Part shown: positions 1 through 10,211 of the stretch, one piece after another
How the letters are laid out: each line of letters opens with the position of its first letter
Numbering within the stretch: position 1 is the stretch's first letter
Assembly: GCA_016795425.1 (NCBI GenBank)
Contig: JAEUHG010000067.1
Location: forward strand, 1-64,000
From: Verrucomicrobiales bacterium
GTDB lineage: Bacteria; Verrucomicrobiota; Verrucomicrobiia; Limisphaerales; CAIMTB01
Reading direction: 5' to 3'
Length of the DNA: 64,000 bases
The notes under the pieces: model-generated
What the model was told of the DNA's origin: nothing
The model's database searches: none
The model's input: the letters and a program-made list of their open reading frames with translations, nothing else
Position numbers and translations under genes: made by a program

Positions 1-839
1 CCTGCCAAGGTGATCCAAGCGAGGAGATCGGGCCGAAAATGGCGGGTGGCTTCGAGGATCTCGGCGAACTCTGCCGGTTTCCAGATTCCAATGGCGCCAG
101 ACTCGACGCGCGGTCGTTCGACGGCTTCGAGTTCCTCAAGAAGCTCTCGGGGAGCGAGTTTTCGCCGGACGGACCAGCGCAACATGGTAACGATGTGGCG
201 CCAATGATTGAGACGGGTGCGGGAGCTCTTGCGCATCCCGTCCAAGTATTCCTGAAGGGCAGGGCCCGTGAGTTCGTTCGGAGGAATCCCGAATGCCTCA
301 GCGAATGGCACAAGCCGCGATTTGAGGTCGGCCAGATGGCGGTCCGAGAGTCCGGCCTTTTCTTTGGAGGCGATGAACTCGGTGACCAGGCTCGGGATTG
401 GCTTGGTTTCGCGAACTTGGCGAAAGCGATTCGCGAATTCGGCGACGGCATCGTGCAGGCGAACGCCAGGCGGCAGAAGGCGAAGTGCCCCGACGTACTC
501 TTCAACCGCCAGGTTTAGCGGCTTGTTGAACGGCTTCAGGAGTTCGGTTGCCTGGGCGTAAAATGCTCTGTCGTCGTCGGAGAGGGAAAGGATCGAAGCC
601 TGTCTTCGGGAGAGCCGCATGGCGATCTGCTCGGCTTCCTGCTTGGCGTCGGCAAGGTCGTTGAAGCGCCGTCGTACCCTCCTCCCATCGGTCTCGTGAT
701 AGACGACGGTGTGCTGTGGGTAATCCCGCCCGGCGACCTGATTGATTCCATGGTAGATCCGCACCGTGACGGAACCGACGACCACGCGGGAGATCTTCTT
801 TCGGCGGTCGGCGCGACTGGAACCGGGCTGGAGGTCCAT
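1..839 (-). CDS. Tyrosine-recombinase integrase, N-terminal part (runs off the left edge)
   Basis: The minus-strand frame is open from an ATG at 839 to the window edge, giving about 279 residues with no stop. The start MDLQPGSSRADRRKK is followed by a basic DNA-binding region and then a helical segment like the SAM-like core-binding domain of tyrosine recombinases (residues about 150-230, with SLVTEFIASKEKAGLSDRH and SRTRLNHWRHIVTMLRWSVR). The catalytic R...HxxR...Y domain would lie outside the window, so catalytic competence cannot be judged. An in-frame TGA lies a short way upstream of the ATG, which fixes the start. The gene begins 65 bases from the 3' end of the tmRNA gene and reads away from it, a classic arrangement for integrases that use ssrA as attachment site. 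Integrase is the best call; a domesticated recombinase is possible. Confidence 0.72.
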   Translation of the reverse strand, partial: MDLQPGSSRADRRKKISRVVVGSVTVRIYHGINQVAGRDYPQHTVVYHETDGRRVRRRFNDLADAKQEAEQIAMRLSRRQASILSLSDDDRAFYAQATELLKPFNKPLNLAVEEYVGALRLLPPGVRLHDAVAEFANRFRQVRETKPIPSLVTEFIASKEKAGLSDRHLADLKSRLVPFAEAFGIPPNELTGPALQEYLDGMRKSSRTRLNHWRHIVTMLRWSVRRKLAPRELLEELEAVERPRVESGAIGIWKPAEFAEILEATRHFRPDLLAWITLA

Positions 840-904
840 TGGGGAGAACTTGTCCCCAAATTGGCCCCAAAAACAACCGGATTTTCAAAAAGCCTAATAA
901 AAAG

Positions 905-937
905 TGGTGGAGGCGGCGGGAGTTGAACCCGCGTCCC
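905..937 (-). other. Candidate attachment site at the 3' end of ssrA
   Basis: The T-arm and acceptor end of the tmRNA lie 65 bases from the start of a divergent-from-edge integrase gene. Integrases of this family commonly recombine at the 3' end of tRNA or tmRNA genes and rebuild it with element DNA. The matching second copy expected at the far end of the element is not in this window, so the site is inferred from position only. Confidence 0.35.
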
Positions 938-1259
938 GTGGTCGGTCCGCCAGTAGCGCCTACATGCTTAGTCGGAGGAGAGTATTCCGCCGCGCGATAA
1001 CACCCCGACAAGAATCGCGCCGCGTAGTCCGCATGGAATTGTCTCGGCAGGTGACGCGCAGTCTCCGTCCCCTGCCTAACCTGCTTCGGCGTCCGACCCG
1101 GTAAGCAGGTGTCCCCGGGAGACGTCACAGCCTAATTAGGCTGCGAGTGCCATTTCTTCGTTGGCAGTCGATTTTTGACCCGATGATTAACGAGGCCAAC
1201 GGATCGTCCTCGGCATGCCGCCATTGACGGGTCGTCCAGGTCGAAACCAGTACGCCCCC
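905..1259 (-). ncRNA. ssrA: Transfer-messenger RNA (tmRNA)
   Basis: On the minus strand the RNA starts GGGGGCGUACUGGUUUCGACC and ends with a T-arm (GGGUUCAACUCCC) and an encoded CCA. The 5' GGGGGCG pairs with the 3' CGCCUCC to form the tRNA-like acceptor stem, with one G-U pair. The internal tag reading frame at 1136-1165 reads GCC AAC GAA GAA ATG GCA CTC GCA GCC TAA, encoding ANEEMALAA (after the alanine carried by the RNA itself). The AL-A-A ending is the usual degradation signal for ClpXP-type proteases. At 355 nt it is of normal one-piece tmRNA length. tmRNA with SmpB rescues stalled ribosomes. Confidence 0.96.
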
Positions 1260-1552
1260 ACTCAAAGAACTCCAACGCGCCTACTCTTGCGCGGGTGAGG
1301 GGCAGGGGCAAGGGGTTTGTCTGGGGCACTGGAGGGTGCTCAACTCTGACTCCCGCGAGGGGGGGAGGAATAACCCTCGTCCACCTTCATCAAGGTTGCG
1401 GTGGTCAGAGGTTGGCTCGCTCCCGGCGAGCGAGACTGAAAGGGAGAAGCGTGGACCAATGAGGTGTAAGGAGGGAGAATTCCACGTAACGAATTCGGGT
1501 CGGGTTTGTCGGATCGGGCGTGGGGCGCTGAGGCCCTGGTTGACGAGATTCT

Positions 1553-2722
1553 ATGCTGGCAGAGTTGCCCATACATCCAGGCGCGGTGCTGAGCGCCTTG
1601 TCGTTCGCCCTCCTATTCGGGTGGATCTTCTGGCGTTGGAGCCGAAAGAGCGAGGACCCGCCGCTGGTGCTGGGACTGAAAGTCGGGATTTCCTTGGTGC
1701 TTACCCTGGGTGCGGGTTGGTCCATGCTGAGGATGCATCCCATCATCGGGGTCCCCTTGGCAGCAGCGGCCGGGGTGGTGGTTGGGATCCTGTGGGGACG
1801 CAACATAGGCGGGGCCATCGCCAAGCCGTTCGCCAGCATGTACGACGGAGGGGATGAGGAGCCTGAGTTGAAGCCCTTCTACGCCATCGCGGAAGCCCAT
1901 CGAAAGCAAGGACGGTTCCAACAGGCGATCGGGGTGATTGAAGAACAGTTGAGCCGATTCCCGGACGATCCCCAAGGATGGTTGATGCTCGCCGAAATCC
2001 GCTGTCGGAACCTCGGTGAATGGGAGTTGGCGGAGGAAGCGATCAACGCCGTCGCCTTGAATGAATCGTTAGCCGTCCCCACCCGGGCCAAGTCTCTGCA
2101 GGCCCTTTCCGACTGGTACTTGGATATCGCGCGCAATATGGCGGAAGCGGAGCGCTTATTAGGGCGCATTCAGGAACTGTTTCCAGGCACCCCTGAGGCG
2201 GCGGAAGCCGCTCAGCGGATCGCGCACCTGGGAGACGAGAATTGGCGGAAAGAACGCGGGTCGCCGTCCACCCTCAGGGTCAAAGCGACGGATCAGCGCC
2301 TGGGCCTTCGAACGGCGCCGGTCGAACCCGAGCCGGTGCGAGATCCGCAGGTCGAGATCGATCGCTTACACCGGCAGTTGGTCGAGCACCCGCAGGACAC
2401 CGAGGCGCGAGAGAGTTTGGCCCTGCTGTATGCCGAGGATTTGGGTCGACTGGATTGGGCGGTGGCTGAGCTTGAAAAACTGATGGCATTGCCGAATCAG
2501 CCCGCCAAGCAGGTATCGCGCTGGCTGCATTTGATGGCCGACATCCAAATTCGCCGTGCGGGCGATGAAGTGGCGGCCCGGGCCACGCTGCAGCGGGTCA
2601 TCAGTCTTTTTCCCGAATCAGCGCTGGCTGCCAAAGCTCAGAGCCGGATCGAACATTTGAAGCTCGAACTCCGGGGACTGCAACGAACCCAACCGCTGCG
2701 CGGTCGGCTCAGCGCAGATTGA
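1553..2722 (+). CDS. Membrane-anchored TPR-repeat protein
   Basis: This 389-residue protein starts at ATG 1553. It has three hydrophobic segments near the N-terminus (about residues 11-29, 39-58 and 63-81), so the helical domain probably lies in the cytoplasm or periplasm, anchored to the inner membrane. From about residue 100 on there are TPR-like helical pairs, for example KPFYAIAEAHRKQGRFQQAI, and a second block after residue 270 with EARESLALLYAEDLGRLDWA, separated by a linker rich in Pro and charged residues. Such proteins act as scaffolds; no enzymatic motif is visible. The 293 bases before it (1260-1552) show no other gene. Its last 14 bases overlap the end of the convergent lipoprotein gene. 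Confidence 0.75.
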   Translation: MLAELPIHPGAVLSALSFALLFGWIFWRWSRKSEDPPLVLGLKVGISLVLTLGAGWSMLRMHPIIGVPLAAAAGVVVGILWGRNIGGAIAKPFASMYDGGDEEPELKPFYAIAEAHRKQGRFQQAIGVIEEQLSRFPDDPQGWLMLAEIRCRNLGEWELAEEAINAVALNESLAVPTRAKSLQALSDWYLDIARNMAEAERLLGRIQELFPGTPEAAEAAQRIAHLGDENWRKERGSPSTLRVKATDQRLGLRTAPVEPEPVRDPQVEIDRLHRQLVEHPQDTEARESLALLYAEDLGRLDWAVAELEKLMALPNQPAKQVSRWLHLMADIQIRRAGDEVAARATLQRVISLFPESALAAKAQSRIEHLKLELRGLQRTQPLRGRLSAD

Positions 2723-3089
2723 TGGCGATCTGCTTGTCGATCTCGGCGGCGAGATCGACGTCTGCGCCGCCGCCCTTGGTTCGGGCCTGGACCAGCACTG
2801 AGGTCAGATTGGGCTCCAGTTCGGTGAGGCGAACGTAGACCGTGCGGGTGTCAATTTTTCCCACCAGCACGCGATTCACGATATCGTCGGCAGTCAGTGT
2901 GCCATTGAACTGAAGCACCTTGCGGGCAGCGACTTGAACCTGATCGATGCTGCGTTCGTACTGGCCACCGATGCGGTCCTTTTTGAATGGGACGCCCGCC
3001 CGAGACCGGTCATCGAGGGTCTTGTAACAACCGGGAGTGGCGATCACCAGGGCAGTCAGCAGCGCGCACGCGGCCGCGAAATTCTTCAT
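2709..3089 (-). CDS. Small predicted lipoprotein, DUF3568-like
   Basis: The 126-residue product begins MKNFAAACALLTALVIATPGC, a short basic n-region, a hydrophobic core and a Cys that could be lipidated, although the residues before it (ATPG) fit the lipobox only loosely. The mature part has alternating beta-type sequence (VYVRLTELEPNLTSVLVQAR) and resembles the small periplasmic DUF3568 group. The ATG at 3089 is preferred to the longer start at 3125 because it begins directly at the signal peptide. Its 3' end overlaps the convergent TPR gene by 14 bases. Function unknown. Confidence 0.6.
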   Translation of the reverse strand: MKNFAAACALLTALVIATPGCYKTLDDRSRAGVPFKKDRIGGQYERSIDQVQVAARKVLQFNGTLTADDIVNRVLVGKIDTRTVYVRLTELEPNLTSVLVQARTKGGGADVDLAAEIDKQIAINLR

Positions 3090-3193
3090 GGCCCAGATGC
3101 AAACAAAAGGGGGCAAAGCCTTCAAGGGGCAAACGGAAGGGGAAGGGTGTTTGGGGAAGGGGGAAGGGCGAGCGCGGCGCGGGGCGCGGTCAA

Positions 3194-3239
3194 AACATGG
3201 GTAACACTCTTGGTTCAGAACATAGGTAACACTTATTGG
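3194..3239 (+). repeat. Two imperfect 20-base direct repeats
   Basis: AACATGGGTAACACTCTTGG (3194-3213) is followed after five bases by AACATAGGTAACACTTATTGG-like sequence (3219-3239). They sit alone in the 263-base gap between the lipoprotein and M13 peptidase genes. The arrangement resembles the subterminal repeats of an insertion sequence end, but no transposase fragment is next to them, so this may be a relic. No other element was seen in the gap. Confidence 0.45.
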
Positions 3240-3352
3240 GAAAGAGTTTACAGGTTGAGGCTGGCCTGGCCCGGTTCATACCTGGACCGGGCTGCGCCGC
3301 AGGGGGCGGTGCAGTCCGGGGTCGGGCGAAGGTGCGAGTTCCGGTGCGGCGC

Positions 3353-5416
3353 TTACCAGATTCGGGCGCGATTCTCGGGGGCTTTCCACATGGGATCGCC
3401 CGGCTGAATTCCGAAGGCGGCGTGGAAGGGATCTAGATTGATCAGAGGGGCGAAGGCTCGGAACTGGGGAGGGGAATGGGGGTCGACGACCAGGCGCCGA
3501 CGGATTTCGGCTTCGCGGGTGTTGACGCGCCACGCTTGGGCGAAGGCGAGGAAGAACCGCTGCTCGGGGGTGAGGCCGTCGATGTTTTTGCGCTTCGAGG
3601 GATCTTTGGCCAGAGCGCGCTGAAGAGCTTCAAATGCGATGCTGGAACCACCGAGGTCGGCGATATTCTCGCCGAGCGTCAGGCGCCCATTCACCTTTGC
3701 GCCCGGGACCGGCTCGTAGGACTCATACTGGGACACCAGTTTTTCGGCGCGCGCGGTGAATTCCTTGGCATCGGCTTCGGCCCACCAATCGTGGAGGTTG
3801 CCGGCGGCATCATATTTGCGCCCCTGATCATCATAGCCGTGGGTGATTTCATGTCCGATGACGGATCCGATGGCGCCGTAGTTTACGGCATCGTCGAGGG
3901 TAAGGTCGAAGAAGGGGGGTTGAAGGATGCCAGCAGGGAAGACGATTTCGTTCTGGGTCGGGTTGAAGTAGGCGTTCACCGTTTGAGGCGTCATGTGCCA
4001 TTCGGATTTGTCGACGGGCTTGCCGATGCGCTCAGCATCGCGACGGAACTCGAAGGCGTCCGCTCGGTGGATGTTGCCGAGGAAATCATCGCGTCGGATG
4101 GCCACGCTGGAATAATCACGAAAGGTTTCAGGGTGACCGATCTTGGCACGAAACCGGTCGAATTTCTTCAGCGCTTCGGCGCGGGTTGCAGGGCTCATCC
4201 AATCGAGTTTGCCCAGGCGATCGCGGAAGACGGCCTGAATGTTTTGGACAAGTTCCGCCATGCGAGCTCGTGCTTCGGGTGGAAAGTGGCGTTGGACGAA
4301 GATCTGTCCGAGCGCTTCGCCGACGGTACCGTCGATGACTTTGGCGGCGCGCTGCCAGCGGGGTTCCGGTTTGGGTTGGCCTTGGAGGACGGTTCCGTAG
4401 AACCGGAAGCTCTCGTCAGCTGCGGCGGCGTGGAGGTACGGGGCGGAGTTGCGCAGCAAGTGCCAGCGAAGGTAAGCGAGCCAGTGTTCGGGTTCGCGTT
4501 CGGTACCGAGCCGGGAGAGGGCTTGGAAGAACTCGGGTTGCCGGACGACGAGTGAGGAAGGCGGGGTGATGCCGGCGCCGGCGAAGTAGGCGTCCCAGGC
4601 GATATCGGGTGTGGCATCCTTGAGTTCCTGGAAGGTGCGACGGTGGTAGTTCTTTTCCTGGTCGCGGAGTTCGGTCCGGGTGCGGGATGCTTTGGCCAGT
4701 TCGGTCTCGATATCGATGACGCTGGCGGCGAGGGCATCGGCGTCGCTTCGGGCTTCGCCGAGGAGTTGGAATTGGCTGGCGATGTGTTTGCGGTACTCGT
4801 CGCGTTGCTTGGCGAAGCCTTCCGCAAGGTAGTAATCACGGTCCGGAAGGCCGAGGCCGCCTTGGGAGAGGTAGAGGGCGTAGACGTCGCTATTCTTGGC
4901 ATCCGGATAGACGCTGATGCCGAAGCACGAGGCGATGCCGCGGCGGTGCCAATCGCCGATCAATCGGGCGGCGTCGTCGGGACCCTGAATGGCATCGAGT
5001 CGGTCGAGATCTTCCTGGATAGGGCGCAGCTTCAATTGTTCGATCCGGTTGGTGTCCATCGCGGAAGCGAAGAAATCGCCCACCAGGCGCCGGGAATTGG
5101 ACTTCGGATCCTGATCCGGGATGGACGGGGCAATGGCTGCCTCTTCGAGGATCGCCTTGATGAGGTGCCAGTTCCGCTGCTGCAATTCGTCGAAGCTGGC
5201 CCATCGCGACTTGTCGTCGGGGACGGGATTGGCTTTGACCCACGAGCCGTTGGCGTAAGTGAAGAAATTGGTGCGCGGGCTGACTGAGGGGTCCATGTAA
5301 CTGGTCGAGAAGCGGGGAACATGCTCGGTGGCGCCATGGGCTGGGGAGGTGGCGGTGGAAAACGCGACGAGCGGGAGGGCGAGGATGGATCGCACGAGGG
5401 TAACGTGGCGCAGCAT
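3353..5416 (-). CDS. M13 family zinc metallopeptidase (neprilysin/PepO-like), exported
   Basis: The product has 687 residues from ATG 5416 and begins with a signal peptide (MLRHVTLVRSILALPLVAF...AHGA). The peptidase M13 N-terminal domain follows (FFTYANGSWVKANPVPDDKS near residue 50). The zinc site HEITH is at residues 522-526, with the third ligand in ENIAD at 583-587 (E583, D587). NAYFNPTQNEIVFPAGIL and the C-terminal RARIW are also family hallmarks. Length matches the usual 650-700. A longer frame reaches 5710 but the extra part is not signal-like, so the internal ATG was chosen. It should act in the periplasm on oligopeptides. It is transcribed alone, away from the VTC gene. Confidence 0.93.
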   Translation of the reverse strand: MLRHVTLVRSILALPLVAFSTATSPAHGATEHVPRFSTSYMDPSVSPRTNFFTYANGSWVKANPVPDDKSRWASFDELQQRNWHLIKAILEEAAIAPSIPDQDPKSNSRRLVGDFFASAMDTNRIEQLKLRPIQEDLDRLDAIQGPDDAARLIGDWHRRGIASCFGISVYPDAKNSDVYALYLSQGGLGLPDRDYYLAEGFAKQRDEYRKHIASQFQLLGEARSDADALAASVIDIETELAKASRTRTELRDQEKNYHRRTFQELKDATPDIAWDAYFAGAGITPPSSLVVRQPEFFQALSRLGTEREPEHWLAYLRWHLLRNSAPYLHAAAADESFRFYGTVLQGQPKPEPRWQRAAKVIDGTVGEALGQIFVQRHFPPEARARMAELVQNIQAVFRDRLGKLDWMSPATRAEALKKFDRFRAKIGHPETFRDYSSVAIRRDDFLGNIHRADAFEFRRDAERIGKPVDKSEWHMTPQTVNAYFNPTQNEIVFPAGILQPPFFDLTLDDAVNYGAIGSVIGHEITHGYDDQGRKYDAAGNLHDWWAEADAKEFTARAEKLVSQYESYEPVPGAKVNGRLTLGENIADLGGSSIAFEALQRALAKDPSKRKNIDGLTPEQRFFLAFAQAWRVNTREAEIRRRLVVDPHSPPQFRAFAPLINLDPFHAAFGIQPGDPMWKAPENRARIW

Positions 5417-5836
5417 AGAACGGGGTGGGAGGATAGGGTTGGGCGGGGCGGGAGGCGAGATCGCAGGCGCCAGGTTCGTTCCAAGCTTGCTAAGAGAAGG
5501 GAGCTGTCGATGCTCACCCCGTCTTGTCACGCCTTTGTCACAATCGCGCAGGGGTCGATCCCAGTCGGCTCGGCCCATGGGACGCGGTCGCTTATCTTGC
5601 CGGGAGAAGGGGCGGCAATGGCGTGTCACGAGAACATTTTGAACGAAACGGGGGGCGAACGGCTCAAGACATGGAACCCGATGCATCCGGAGGCGGGTTT
5701 CGTGGGTCATGGGACACGCAGTATGGAAATTGCCAAGGCGTCGAGGGCCGGACGAATCCCTCTTTCAACGGAACCGCTCGGGAACAGACCGCGATCGGGC
5801 GACACGGAACCTCGGGGCGAGGCGACATTCGGTGCA
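5417..5836. other. 420-base divergent intergenic region
   Basis: This stretch separates the divergent M13 peptidase and VTC-domain genes and must contain both promoters. Open frames cross it on both strands, but they are upstream extensions of the flanking genes with no domain content. No RNA gene, repeat or clear sigma-70 box was recognised. Confidence 0.5.
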
Positions 5837-6619
5837 ATGAAACGCGAATCTGACGGAGGAGTGTTCGAAATCAAATTTCCGGTGCCGGCGGACCGGATCG
5901 CAGCGGTCCTGGATTGGATGCGGGCGGTGTTACGTCCGGACCCGCACGGTACCGGGGAGCATGGCGACAGTTACCTGGTGCAGAGCGTTTACCTGGACAC
6001 CCCCGATTTTGATGTCTTTCACAAGCGTGGCTCCTACGGTCGGGCCAAATTCCGGATCCGCCGGTATGGATCCGACCCGTCGATCTTCCTGGAGCGGAAG
6101 CTGAAGCGAACTGGCGTGGTGCGAAAGCGTCGGGTGCCGATCCAAGCCGGCGAATTGGGGGGGTTGAACGCGGAGGCGAATGGCCAGGTGTGGGCGGGAT
6201 CCTGGTTTCACCATCGGCTGGCGCTCCGCCGGTTACGGCCGGTGGTGCGGATGACCTACCGGCGAGTGGCACGTTTCGGGGACGGGCCGGAGGGTCGGTT
6301 TCGGGTGACCTTGGATCGGGATGTCCGGGCGGAGAAACTGGAGGTGATTCAGGCGCCGCAGCCGTTTGAATCGGACGATCTGCTGGGTGGCGGCGCGCTG
6401 TTGGAAGTGAAATTCAAGGAGACCCTGCCAGCCGAGGTAAAACGATTGTTGGAGGCAACGGGGCTGTCGGCAGGTCCGTTCTCGAAGTACCGCCTGGGGG
6501 TAAAATCGTGCGGATTGGCGGTGGAGGAATCGACCGAGGCGGCGGCGACGGTTCCGGTGCCGGAATCGGAGAACGCACCGTCGGCGACGGGACCGTTGGC
6601 TTTGGGCGGGCGGATGTGA
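5837..6619 (+). CDS. VTC-domain (polyphosphate-polymerase-like) protein
   Basis: The 260-residue protein from ATG 5837 has the VTC tunnel-fold pattern: SVYLDTPDFDVFHKRGSYG with an RAKFRIRRYG strand, FLERKLK, RVTLDRDVRA, LLEVKFKE and the closing FSKYRLG. These Arg/Lys/Glu strand residues line the basic tunnel in VTC4-type polyphosphate polymerases. In bacteria the domain often stands next to a DUF4956 membrane protein, as it does here (next gene 20 bases on). The chemistry in bacteria is not settled, so polymerase activity is an inference. A much longer upstream frame exists; this start is chosen because the domain begins here. The C-terminal 30 residues are low-complexity. Confidence 0.82.
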   Translation: MKRESDGGVFEIKFPVPADRIAAVLDWMRAVLRPDPHGTGEHGDSYLVQSVYLDTPDFDVFHKRGSYGRAKFRIRRYGSDPSIFLERKLKRTGVVRKRRVPIQAGELGGLNAEANGQVWAGSWFHHRLALRRLRPVVRMTYRRVARFGDGPEGRFRVTLDRDVRAEKLEVIQAPQPFESDDLLGGGALLEVKFKETLPAEVKRLLEATGLSAGPFSKYRLGVKSCGLAVEESTEAAATVPVPESENAPSATGPLALGGRM

Positions 6620-6639
6620 TGGGATGACGGCTCGCCCTA

Positions 6640-7326
6640 ATGACCAATTTCGTTGACCAACTCAAGCTGGCGGTCCAGGAGGGACCCGAGGTGTCGGTCA
6701 CCATTCTGGTGACGCGTTTGGCGCTGGCGTTTTTCTTCGGGATATCGGTGGCGTGGCTGTATCGGTCGACGCGGAACGACGGGGGAGTGGACAGCCTTCC
6801 GGCGACATTGGTGTTGCTGGCGGTGCTGATCGGCGCGGTGACGCAGGTGATTGGGGAGAACGTGGCACGCGCCTTCAGCCTGGTCGGGGCTCTGAGCATC
6901 GTCCGGTTTCGGACGGTGGTGCGCGACACCCGGGACACGGCGTTCGTCATATTCTCGGTTGTACTGGGCATGGGAGTGGGGTCGGGGCACGTCGATGTGG
7001 CCATCACGACGTTGGTGATCGGGGGCATCGCGGCGTGGGTGATGGCGCCGGGGCGTGGCATTCAGTCCGAGTTGGACGAGTACGAATTGCGACTGAAGAT
7101 CGGGGTGGGGCAGGAGATGGAACCGTTCGAGCGAGGCGTTTTTCCGAAGTACCTGAAGGTTTGGCGGAGCAGCGGGGCATCCACGGCGAAGCAGGGTTCG
7201 GCCTTGGAGGTGGTGTGGGTGGTGGCTTTTCTCCCTGGGCACAATGCGACGGGTCTAGTGCGCGAATTGAACCGGCAGGAAGGGGTGCAAGGGGTGGAAA
7301 TCAAACCCCACGATCCGTCGGCCTAG
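6640..7326 (+). CDS. DUF4956 membrane protein, partner of the VTC protein
   Basis: The 228-residue product has at least three or four transmembrane helices in its first 140 residues (for example LALAFFFGISVAWLY, ATLVLLAVLIGAVTQVI, TAFVIFSVVLGMGVG, ALVIGGIAAWVM-like) and a soluble C-terminal part of about 90 residues. The segment ENVARAFSLVGALSIVRFRT is the conserved core of DUF4956 proteins. It lies 20 bases after the VTC gene, the arrangement found in many bacteria, so the two probably form one membrane-associated complex. Biochemical role unknown. Confidence 0.85.
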   Translation: MTNFVDQLKLAVQEGPEVSVTILVTRLALAFFFGISVAWLYRSTRNDGGVDSLPATLVLLAVLIGAVTQVIGENVARAFSLVGALSIVRFRTVVRDTRDTAFVIFSVVLGMGVGSGHVDVAITTLVIGGIAAWVMAPGRGIQSELDEYELRLKIGVGQEMEPFERGVFPKYLKVWRSSGASTAKQGSALEVVWVVAFLPGHNATGLVRELNRQEGVQGVEIKPHDPSA

Positions 7327-7504
7327 CGACGGTTCGAGGCGGTAGGGGCGAAGCGACCCTGGAGCGAGCCAACGCCGATGGGACGGGGGTGGAGGCGGGC
7401 GGCGACGCTGGGAACGGTGATTCACCCCGGCCGACTTGTAAGATGGTGGGGAATCCGGGCACAGTCACGGGCGTTCACTGTTTCAACCGCACGCGAAGGG
7501 CCTC

Positions 7505-9214
<1,710 letters not shown>

Positions 9215-9260
9215 TCCGCGACCGAATTCCGAACCTTTCACTCGAAGCCACATTCATTCC

Positions 9261-9470
9261 ATGAACCTGGATGTCCGCATGCCGATCGGTTTGATGTTCA
9301 CCATTTTCGGGGCCTTGCTCAGCCTGTTTGGTCTGCTGGGGGATCCGAAGACATGGGAGCAGCACCCACTGAAGGTGAATATCAATCTGTACTGGGGGTT
9401 GGTGCTGCTTGCGTTCGGCGTGGTGATGCTGGTGCTGGCGATGCGTGGCCGGGGTGGGGAACGCTCGTAG
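9261..9470 (+). CDS. Small two-helix membrane protein
   Basis: The 69-residue product has two hydrophobic helices (about residues 8-27 and 44-62) joined by a short loop containing WEQHPLKVNINLYWG, a sequence often seen in tiny genes downstream of SSS symporters in this phylum. It could be an accessory subunit of the symporter. No catalytic residues are present. Confidence 0.72.
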   Translation: MNLDVRMPIGLMFTIFGALLSLFGLLGDPKTWEQHPLKVNINLYWGLVLLAFGVVMLVLAMRGRGGERS

Positions 9471-9521
9471 GGCTGAGCGGACGGTTGACAAGCTGCGGCG
9501 AGTCGCCAAGTTCCGCGCACC

Positions 9522-10073
9522 ATGCGCTTTATTGCTGCCTCCCTCCTGGCGGTTCTGGCGGTTGCCGGACCGCTGGCTTACGCCGCCATGAACAACATCG
9601 CCGAGATTCCCGTGAAGGACATAGACGGGAAAGACACCAACCTGAAGTCCCAGAAAGCCAAGGTCCTGCTGGTGGTGAACGTGGCGTCGCAATGCGGCCT
9701 CACCCCCCAATACGAGGGTCTCGAGAAGCTTCACCGCAAGTACAAGGACAAGGGCTTCAGCGTGGTTGGATTTCCCTGCAACGATTTCGGCGCCCAGGAG
9801 CCGGGGACACCGGAGGAGATCAAGCAGTTCTGCAAGTCGAAGTATGACGTCAGTTTTCCGATGATGGGGAAGGTGCATGTGAAGGGCACCGAGCAGCACC
9901 CGCTGTATGCCGCTCTGACCGGCAAGGACGCGGCGTTTCCCGGGGACATCAAATGGAACTTCGGGAAATTCCTGGTGACCGCGGATGGCAAGGTTTTGAA
10001 GCGTTTTGAGCCCAAAACCACGCCCGACGACCCGTCGGTGATCGCGGCCATTGAGGCAGCATTGGGTAAGTAG
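9522..10073 (+). CDS. Glutathione-peroxidase-family peroxidase, exported
   Basis: The 183-residue protein has an N-terminal signal sequence (MRFIAASLLAVLAVAGPLAYA). The catalytic tetrad is recognisable: Cys in NVASQCGLTPQY, Gln in FGAQEPGT, and Asn/Trp in IKWNFGKF, plus the second Cys in GFPCNDFG. It reduces hydroperoxides with a thiol donor, usually thioredoxin in bacteria. The active residue is encoded by a Cys codon, not TGA. Because it is exported it probably protects the periplasm. It stands alone between the symporter pair and the BFN gene. Confidence 0.92.
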   Translation: MRFIAASLLAVLAVAGPLAYAAMNNIAEIPVKDIDGKDTNLKSQKAKVLLVVNVASQCGLTPQYEGLEKLHRKYKDKGFSVVGFPCNDFGAQEPGTPEEIKQFCKSKYDVSFPMMGKVHVKGTEQHPLYAALTGKDAAFPGDIKWNFGKFLVTADGKVLKRFEPKTTPDDPSVIAAIEAALGK

Positions 10074-10122
10074 GGCACCGGGTGAGGGGATGAGGGGGAG
10101 GCGGGGGCAACCGGTGGGCGAT

Positions 10123-10194
10123 TTTGGGCGGCGCTGCCGTCGGCTTCCTCGGCCTCGCCGGCAGCGGGGGTGTTGCTTGTAATTTGGGCGGCGC
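10123..10194 (+). repeat. 12-base direct repeat pair exactly 60 bases apart
   Basis: TTTGGGCGGCGC occurs at 10123-10134 and again at 10183-10194, flanking an 8-base inverted repeat (CGCTGCCG at 10132-10139 and CGGCAGCG at 10159-10166). They lie in the gap between the peroxidase and BFN genes and could be a terminator-like hairpin or a regulatory site for the latter; there is no T-tract after the hairpin. Confidence 0.3.
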
Positions 10195-10211
10195 GGGCCA
10201 GAATCGAGGCC

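Noticed and set aside
502..1128. A 208-codon minus-strand frame across the tmRNA and integrase start
   Set aside because: The tmRNA and the integrase frame explain the region. This frame contains the tmRNA itself.
1336..1857. A 173-codon frame before and inside the TPR protein
   Set aside because: It overlaps the TPR gene out of frame and has no domain or signal sequence.
9522..10073. Selenocysteine in the glutathione-peroxidase-like protein
   Set aside because: The catalytic codon is an ordinary Cys codon.
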